Shown: piece after piece, positions 1-4,122 of the stretch | Position numbering within the stretch: the stretch's first letter is position 1 | Layout of the letters: each line of letters starts with the position of its first letter | Assembly (NCBI GenBank): GCA_019236035.1 | Contig: JAFAJU010000003.1 | Span: forward strand, 1 to 6,530 | DNA from: Verrucomicrobiota bacterium | GTDB lineage: Bacteria; Verrucomicrobiota; Verrucomicrobiia; Chthoniobacterales; JAFAMB01 | Direction of reading: 5' to 3' | Length of the DNA: 6,530 nucleotides | Made by a program: the position numbers and the translations under genes | The notes under the pieces: generated by a model | The model's database searches: none | Told to the model about the DNA's origin: nothing | Seen by the model: only the letters and a program-made list of their open reading frames with translations

Positions 1-435
1 GGCGATAATTCTTCCATCGGGACTCAGCGCCACGAGCCCGGCTTCGAGAGTGTGGACAAACTCCTTTCGGTTGTGAAATTGCAGTATGACGGTTCCCCGG
101 AACGTGTCTCGGAAAAGTTCCGACTCGATATGAAGCGCAGACATACGGATCAACGCGACTGTATGGATTTGACGGGAATGGCAATCAGATGAGGCGTCGA
201 TGACTCCCACCAGGCGATTCTCGTGATCCAGAACTGGGCTCGCCACACAGGTCAGATTGCAATTGTCATCGAAGAAGTGTTCTGCGGCATGGATCACGGT
301 CGGTTCGAGCGTGAACGCTGCGGAGCCGAGCGCATTCGTTCCCCGAAGATTTTCCGTCCACTGTGAACCGACAACGATGCCGCTGCGCCTAGCCACCTGG
401 TCGAAAGAGTTGTGTCCCTGGTCGCGATGCTTAAA
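1..435 (-). CDS. AcoR-type sigma-54-dependent regulator, GAF/PAS part; N-terminally truncated and running off the left edge
   Basis: The minus-strand frame is open from a TGA at 438-436 to the window edge (145 codons). It reads as the sensory half of an AcoR-family enhancer-binding protein. The order is: a W-T-E-N-L-R-G-T-N-A-L-G motif (W at 360-358), EHFF at 282-271, LTCVASPVLDHENRLVGVID, HTVALIRMSALHIESELF, then FRGTVILQFHNRKEF and a PAS-like LVALSPDGRIIA at the edge. In the family this GAF domain senses the inducer and is followed by an AAA+ domain and a Fis-type HTH, which would lie left of the window. The roughly 100 residues normally preceding the GAF core are absent, and I see no equivalent upstream. 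No ATG lies before the GAF core; the only candidate start is GTG at 396-394. An ATG at 449-447 is in another frame and stops after 44 codons. The gene may be a remnant, or frameshifted near 436. It diverges from the operon at 588. Family assignment is strong; functionality is doubtful. Confidence 0.75.
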
Positions 436-443
436 TCATCATT

Positions 444-459
444 TGGCATAGTGACTGCT
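444..459 (+). promoter_or_regulatory. Putative sigma-54 (-24/-12) promoter for the 588-3416 operon
   Basis: The sequence TGGCAT-N5-CTGCT has GG at 445-446 and GC at 457-458, exactly 10 bases apart as sigma-54 RNA polymerase requires. It departs from the TGGCACG-N4-TTGCW consensus at three positions. Predicted transcription start is about 470, giving a leader of about 118 bases before the dehydrogenase ATG. A sigma-54 activator gene lies immediately beside it in divergent orientation, which supports the call. No enhancer sites were recognised; they would be expected 100-200 bases upstream, inside the regulator remnant. Confidence 0.5.
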
Positions 460-479
460 TGGGTGTAATACTATACCCA
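460..479. promoter_or_regulatory. 20-bp imperfect palindrome at the predicted transcription start
   Basis: TGGGTGTAATACTATACCCA pairs at 8 of 10 symmetric positions and covers the predicted +1 of the sigma-54 promoter. The size and placement would suit a repressor operator. On the minus strand it contains TATAGT, which could serve as a -10 element for the divergent regulator, but no convincing -35 box lies 16-18 bases upstream. No binding protein is identified. Confidence 0.3.
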
Positions 480-524
480 GACGTTTTAGATCGGCTTGTC
501 ACCCCCTAAAAAAACGCCGCAACC

Positions 525-543
525 CGCAGGCTGTTAGCCTGCG
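525..543. repeat. Palindromic hairpin (CAGGCTG-AGCCT core), REP-like, in the operon leader
   Basis: CGCAGGCTGTTAGCCTGCG forms an 8-bp perfect GC-rich stem with a GTT loop. It is followed on the plus strand by CTTTT only. Reading on the minus strand, seven T's (514-508) follow after a gap of about ten bases, so neither side is a textbook intrinsic terminator. The core matches the palindrome near 3503-3516, which favours a dispersed REP-like repeat over a terminator. If transcription starts at about 470, the hairpin is in the mRNA leader and could attenuate or stabilise the transcript. Confidence 0.5.
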
Positions 544-587
544 CTTTTGTCGTGCTTGCTGAAACCCGATTTTGACTTCTTCAAACT

Positions 588-1631
588 ATGAAAGCCGCTG
601 TTCTGCATCAATATGATACTAAACTTAGCAACCCTGAATTCGTGGCCCTGGAGGAAGTCCCAGAACCCAAAATACAGAAGAGTACGGACGTAATCATCCG
701 GATTGGCGGGGCTGGGGTTTGCCGGACCGATCTTCACGTAATCGAGGGGATCTGGCGCGAGAAGACGAACGTGAAGCTGCCGTATGTGATGGGACATGAG
801 AATGCCGGGTGGGTCGAAGAGGTGGGGAAGGGCGTTGAAAATTTCAAGCGCGGCGACCCCGTGATATGTCATCCGCTGATTTCGAATTGCCATGCCTTAG
901 GCGCGAGGCGGGGAGAGGATATGCACATCGAGGGGAGCGAATTTCCCGGGATCGATACGAACGGCGGGTACGCCGACCTGTTACGGACCGGAGAGAGCTC
1001 GTTGATCAAGCTTCCGCAGACGCTGGCTCCCAAGGACGTGGCGCCGCACGCCGATGCCGGCCTGACGGCCTATCACGTCGCAAAGAAGGCCAGTCGCCAT
1101 CTGCTTCCGGGACAGCACGTTATCGTGATCGGGGTTGGTGGTCTGGGACACATTGCAGTTCAGGTGTTGAAGGCGCTCTGCTCTGCGGACATTATTGCTT
1201 TGGATCGATCGGATCTCGCTCTGGCCTTGGCGACAGAGTGCGGCGCACATCACCCTGTTAAGGCTGATGAAAACCAGATAGAAGCGATCCGGAAACTAAC
1301 CGACGGCAAGGGTGCCGAAGCAGTCATCGATTTCGTCGGAGAAGGTAACTCCATCGAAAACGGGCTCGCTATGACCCGGCGGAACGGGGTTTATTACATC
1401 GTTGGCTACGGTGGCGAAATCCGCATTTCCGCGTTGGACATGATCACTACTGAAAGAAGTATTATCGGGAACCTCGTGGGCAATTATTCAGAGCTGGTTG
1501 AACTAATGGAGTTAGCCAATCGAGGTCTAGTGGATCTGTCTACCAAACATTACAAACTGCAAGATGCCAACCGCGCTCTCCATGATCTCAAAGAGGGCAA
1601 GATCAAAGGGCGTGCGGTTTTAGTACCTTAA
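588..1631 (+). CDS. adh: Zinc-dependent alcohol dehydrogenase, NAD-preferring (monooxygenase-cluster type)
   Basis: This 347-residue medium-chain dehydrogenase oxidises an alcohol to a ketone or aldehyde with NAD+. The catalytic-zinc residues are present: C45 in GVCRTDLH, H70-E71 in GHENAGW, and D156 in ADAGLTAY, an Asp replacing the usual third Cys as in related secondary alcohol dehydrogenases. The Rossmann fold is at G182-V-G-G-L-G187, and D206 ends the second strand, which predicts NAD+ over NADP+. Length and the ends (KIKGRAVLVP at the C-terminus) match the subfamily found with propane monooxygenases, where it would oxidise 2-propanol or a similar secondary alcohol. Oddly, the structural-zinc loop (about 99-114) has N, A, A and I where relatives carry four Cys; a lone C101 is one position out of register. 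There is no clear Shine-Dalgarno before ATG 588, but homology begins there. The next gene starts 28 bases downstream. The exact substrate is inferred. Confidence 0.9.
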   Translation: MKAAVLHQYDTKLSNPEFVALEEVPEPKIQKSTDVIIRIGGAGVCRTDLHVIEGIWREKTNVKLPYVMGHENAGWVEEVGKGVENFKRGDPVICHPLISNCHALGARRGEDMHIEGSEFPGIDTNGGYADLLRTGESSLIKLPQTLAPKDVAPHADAGLTAYHVAKKASRHLLPGQHVIVIGVGGLGHIAVQVLKALCSADIIALDRSDLALALATECGAHHPVKADENQIEAIRKLTDGKGAEAVIDFVGEGNSIENGLAMTRRNGVYYIVGYGGEIRISALDMITTERSIIGNLVGNYSELVELMELANRGLVDLSTKHYKLQDANRALHDLKEGKIKGRAVLVP

Positions 1632-1659
1632 TCCCCCCAAACACAAACCACTCCATAAA

Positions 1660-2703
1660 ATGTTTACTACAAAATCCGGCGAACAGGTCTTCGTGATCGA
1701 TAGTCACACACACTTGTGGGATGGCAGTCCCGCTAACCAGAAGAACATTCATGGCAAACAGTTTATCGACTGTTTTTACGACTATCACCATTTAGGCCCA
1801 GACTCTTATATCTGGCCCAAAGAGAAATTTGAGCGCTATTCCGAGGAAGACTACGTCAAAGATGTCTTCGAGCAAGGTTATGCCGACATGGCTATATTCA
1901 ATCCTCAGTATTTAGGCGACTTTTATCATAACGGCTTTTCAAATCTGCAGAGGAACGAAGCATTTAGAAAACAGCATCCGGATCGCATCATCGCGAATGG
2001 CTTTTGGGACCCGCGTAATGAAGAGGCTGGTCTCAAGCAACTTGAGAAGGACGCTAAGACCTACGGTTGGAAGGGAGTGAAGCTTTATACGGCCGAATGG
2101 AAGGGTAGCTCGAAGGGGTGGAAGCTGAGCGATCCTTGGGCCTACCGGTACCTGGAGAAGAGCCAGGAACTGGGAATTAAGAATATGCACGTGCACAAGG
2201 GGCCGACGATTCGCCCGCTGAATAAAGATGCTTTTAACGTCGAAGACGTCGACGACGCTGCGACGAGCTTTCCTGATCTCAACTTTATAGTTGAGCACGT
2301 GGGCCTGCCGCGCCTCGAAGATTTCTGTTTTATTGCGGCGCAGGAACCGAACGTCTATGCGGGTCTGGCCGTTGTGAGCGCACTCATCCATAAGCGTCAT
2401 CACTATTTTGGCGAGATCCTCGGTGAATTGCTCTTTTGGCTTGGACCTGATCGGATTCTTTATGGGAGCGATTATGCTATCTGGAGCCCAAAGTGGATTG
2501 TCGAGGAGCTTATGAGTTATGAGTTGCCGGAGGACGTCGCTACGGAAACGGGCCAATCCCTGACGCTCGATGTGAGGAGGAAGATTATGGGCGAAAATGC
2601 CGCCCGTCTCTATAGCATTGACATAGCAGAGCGGTGCAAAGAATTGGGTTTGCGCACTCCGACCACGAGCAAGACTGCAAAGCAAGAAGTCGCCGTTGCC
2701 TAA
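1660..2703 (+). CDS. Amidohydrolase_2-family metal-dependent hydrolase (propane-monooxygenase-cluster type)
   Basis: A 347-residue TIM-barrel protein of the Amidohydrolase_2 group. Metal and active-site signatures appear in order: H16 and H18 in DSHTHLWDG, K141 in GWKGVKLYTAEW, H177 and H179 in NMHVHKGPT, E212-H213 in FIVEHVGLPR, and D271 in YGSDYAIW. It closely resembles the amidohydrolase encoded next to the diiron propane/phenol monooxygenase genes (prm/mim clusters) of actinobacteria, including KLYTAEW, IVEHVGLPR and LLFWLG. Its role there is not settled: it may hydrolyse a pathway intermediate or assist enzyme maturation. It has no signal peptide, so it is cytoplasmic. It lies 28 bases after the dehydrogenase, and its stop overlaps the next start (TAATG), indicating one operon with translational coupling. 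No Shine-Dalgarno is evident before ATG 1660. The first third is visibly more AT-rich than the rest. Confidence 0.9.
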   Translation: MFTTKSGEQVFVIDSHTHLWDGSPANQKNIHGKQFIDCFYDYHHLGPDSYIWPKEKFERYSEEDYVKDVFEQGYADMAIFNPQYLGDFYHNGFSNLQRNEAFRKQHPDRIIANGFWDPRNEEAGLKQLEKDAKTYGWKGVKLYTAEWKGSSKGWKLSDPWAYRYLEKSQELGIKNMHVHKGPTIRPLNKDAFNVEDVDDAATSFPDLNFIVEHVGLPRLEDFCFIAAQEPNVYAGLAVVSALIHKRHHYFGEILGELLFWLGPDRILYGSDYAIWSPKWIVEELMSYELPEDVATETGQSLTLDVRRKIMGENAARLYSIDIAERCKELGLRTPTTSKTAKQEVAVA

Positions 2704-3416
2704 TGCAAGTTCCAACGCGCTGCGGCAATCGGAGACAGGAAGTATGGTTAGCTCTGAGCGCGGTGACCGATCCGGAACTGGACGAATCGGTTACCGCCTT
2801 GGAGTTCATTACCGCTCTGGAAGTCGAAGATCAGAAACGAGTAAAGGTTGAGTTCAGGCTGCCCACCTACTGGTGCGCACCCAACTTCGCGTTTCTCATG
2901 GCTAGCGACCTGAGGGACGCGGTGGCGGAGCTGCCGTGGGTCGAGGAAGTTTCGGTGAAGCTCCTGGATCACTTCAGCGCTGACCTGATCAATCGTGGTG
3001 TGGCTCTTAAGCAGGACTTCCGAGACGCGTTTCCTGGAGAGACGGATGACGATCTGACCGCGTTGCGAGAAACGTTTCTGGGCAAGGCGTTTGAAGGGCG
3101 ACAAGAGCTTTTGCTGCGCCAGTTGTTGGCGGCGGGCTATGATCCTGGGTGGATCGCGCAAGTCTCTCTAGGGGAACTGATGCGGCAACCGCTTGACGCG
3201 CGCGGCGACGGCTTGCGGAGTCTTTATGCGTTTATGTGGCGAAGAATCCGTCCCAACGCGGGCGAGCAGGACCTGGCGTTCACGACCGTTGACGGCAAGC
3301 CGTTGGAGCCGAGCGAGTTCCGCACGTATCTGCGGAAAGTGAGCGGGGTGCGTCGCAACCAGGAGTTCAATGGGTTAATTTGTCGCGGTTTGCTCGCGGC
3401 GCGGAATGCCCGGTAG
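2703..3416 (+). CDS. DUF59/MIP18-type iron-sulfur assembly-like protein with long C-terminal extension
   Basis: This 237-residue protein has an N-terminal DUF59 (MIP18/SufT/PaaD-like) domain at about residues 12-105. It has the V-T-D-P-E-L-D-E signature (T22-E28), then RLPTYWCAPNFAFLMASD with C58 at the usual conserved Cys site. The remaining 130 or so residues form an extension rich in charged helices, ending in NGLICRGLLAARNAR with a second notable Cys, C227. The same long form occurs with prm/mim-type monooxygenase clusters and ends in a similar CRGLL motif, so the C-terminus looks intact. DUF59 proteins act in iron-sulfur or metal-centre assembly; help in loading a monooxygenase component is inferred. 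The ATG at 2703 overlaps the preceding stop by one base. The frame is open further upstream (ATG 2634), but that would extend 69 bases into the amidohydrolase. A repeat-rich non-coding stretch follows. Confidence 0.82.
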   Translation: MQVPTRCGNRRQEVWLALSAVTDPELDESVTALEFITALEVEDQKRVKVEFRLPTYWCAPNFAFLMASDLRDAVAELPWVEEVSVKLLDHFSADLINRGVALKQDFRDAFPGETDDDLTALRETFLGKAFEGRQELLLRQLLAAGYDPGWIAQVSLGELMRQPLDARGDGLRSLYAFMWRRIRPNAGEQDLAFTTVDGKPLEPSEFRTYLRKVSGVRRNQEFNGLICRGLLAARNAR

Positions 3417-3710
3417 GGGCGAGCTCCGGGGGCTTGGGGCGGCGTCAGCAAGGTAGTATCGGCATCCTGCCTGTAGGGGGTGTGGTGTGGGCGCCGCGAA
3501 TACAGGCTGGAAGCCTATGGTACTTTGGCGGCAACATGTTGTTCCATTTCGAGACAGTATGGCGAGTCGCCGCTCCATTTCGGAACCATCACGCCCTTTT
3601 GTTAGTCTGGCAAGATTTCCCCCACCCAAAACAAACGCAGACGCGGCTGTCAATAAGCGAGGGGCTTATTCGTTGAAGAGAAAGTTAACTAACTTCCTGT
3701 TCCAACCCAA
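3417..3710. repeat. Repeat-rich non-coding spacer with REP-like elements
   Basis: No convincing gene lies here, although several frames are open. Their translations (TGWKPMVL on plus; GFQPVFA and MERRLAILS on minus) are peptides I associate with mistranslated dispersed intergenic repeats, not proteins. Visible structure: GCCTGTA (3469-3475) is inverted as TACAGGC (3501-3507); a palindrome lies near 3504-3516; GGCGAGTCGCC (3561-3571) is an 11-base hairpin flanked by direct repeats TCCATTTCG (3543-3551 and 3574-3582). I saw no intrinsic terminator for the upstream operon and no trace of a ferredoxin domain before the reductase fragment. Confidence 0.6.
3501..3519. repeat. REP-like palindrome, second copy of the CAGGCTGnnAGCCT core
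   Basis: AGGCT (3504-3508) pairs with AGCCT (3512-3516) around a GGA loop. The flanks continue with a mismatch, an A-T pair and a T-G wobble. The 14-base core CAGGCTGGAAGCCT differs from the hairpin at 525-543 only in the two central bases, so the two belong to one repeat family. Its stem is weaker than the first copy. Confidence 0.5.
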
Positions 3711-4031
3711 GTGGTTGAATTGCTCAATTTTGACGAGTACCTCTTGTCACGGTCGATTCCGGTGCGCTCTTACGACGCGCATATCACCGGGCTTGAGTCG
3801 CTCACGCATGATATTCGCCGCCTGGAAATTGTGACGGCTGAGCCGTTGAAGTTCTGGGCCGGACAGTATGCGGACATCACCGTGCCAGGAACCGGTGTGA
3901 CCCGTTCATTTTCCATGGCAAACCCACCGAGTAGAAAGTCTCGGCTGGAGTTCATCATCAAGATGTATCCGAACGGAGCGTTTTCCTCATTGCTCAACGA
4001 TACGCTGCGCCCCTTGCAATTTCGAATTTGA
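3711..4031 (+). pseudogene. Fragment of diiron monooxygenase NADH reductase (PrmB/MimB-like), FAD domain only
   Basis: The frame (GTG at 3711, 106 residues) matches only the middle of the reductase that passes electrons from NADH to a propane/phenol-type diiron monooxygenase. Visible are ELLNFDEYLL (the linker after the ferredoxin domain), the FAD-domain strand DIRRLEIV, G51-Q-Y, the flavin-binding R65-S-F-S68 (RxYS-type) and the pyrophosphate-contacting YPNGAFSSLL (86-95). A full protein is about 340-350 residues. Here the N-terminal 2Fe-2S domain is missing, with an in-frame TAA at 3690-3692 just upstream. Homology stops at about P101 (4013), just before the expected L-x-GPYG motif, and is replaced by LQFRI and a stop. 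The NAD domain is absent. There is no Shine-Dalgarno. The product could not transfer electrons, so this is a relic cut at both ends. Confidence 0.8.
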
Positions 4032-4043
4032 GCCAAGCTTGGC
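4032..4043. repeat. 12-bp perfect palindrome next to the reductase breakpoint
   Basis: GCCAAGCTTGGC is perfectly self-complementary and begins one base after the stop of the reductase fragment, about 20 bases past the loss of homology. It could be an operator for the downstream kinase or a recombination scar. It contains AAGCTT, so a cloning or assembly junction is another possibility. A smaller inverted repeat, GTTGC-ATGG-GCAAC (4062-4075), follows. No convincing sigma-70 promoter was found in 4032-4122. Confidence 0.3.
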
Positions 4044-4110
4044 GGATAGTGTATTTTGCACGTTGCATGGGCAACCAGGTTGGGTACACGACCGAAAATC
4101 TTGGCTAGCT

Positions 4111-4114
4111 GGAG
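4111..4114 (+). promoter_or_regulatory. Shine-Dalgarno for the kinase gene
   Basis: GGAG ends 8 bases before ATG 4123. It supports this start over the in-frame internal ATGs (for example residues 8 and 12) and contrasts with the operon at 588-3416, whose genes lack a recognisable ribosome-binding site. Confidence 0.6.
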
Positions 4115-4122
4115 TCCTCGCC

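Noticed and set aside
508..548. Intrinsic terminator at the 525-543 hairpin
   Set aside because: The plus side has only CTTTT and the minus side has a T-run set off by about ten bases; it also lies between divergent genes, where no terminator is needed.
534..893. 119-codon minus-strand frame over the dehydrogenase 5' end
   Set aside because: Antisense shadow of a clearly coding region, with no family features.
1939..2715. 258-codon open frame on the minus strand
   Set aside because: It lies opposite the amidohydrolase, which has full family motifs; the minus translation shows no recognisable domain.
3375..3834. Several overlapping open frames in the spacer, both strands
   Set aside because: Their peptides (TGWKPMVL, GFQPVFA) look like translated dispersed repeats, and the frames conflict with the ends of the real genes.
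4056..4084. Possible sigma-70 promoter (TTGCAC at 4056-4061) for the kinase gene
   Set aside because: No acceptable -10 box lies 16-18 bases downstream.
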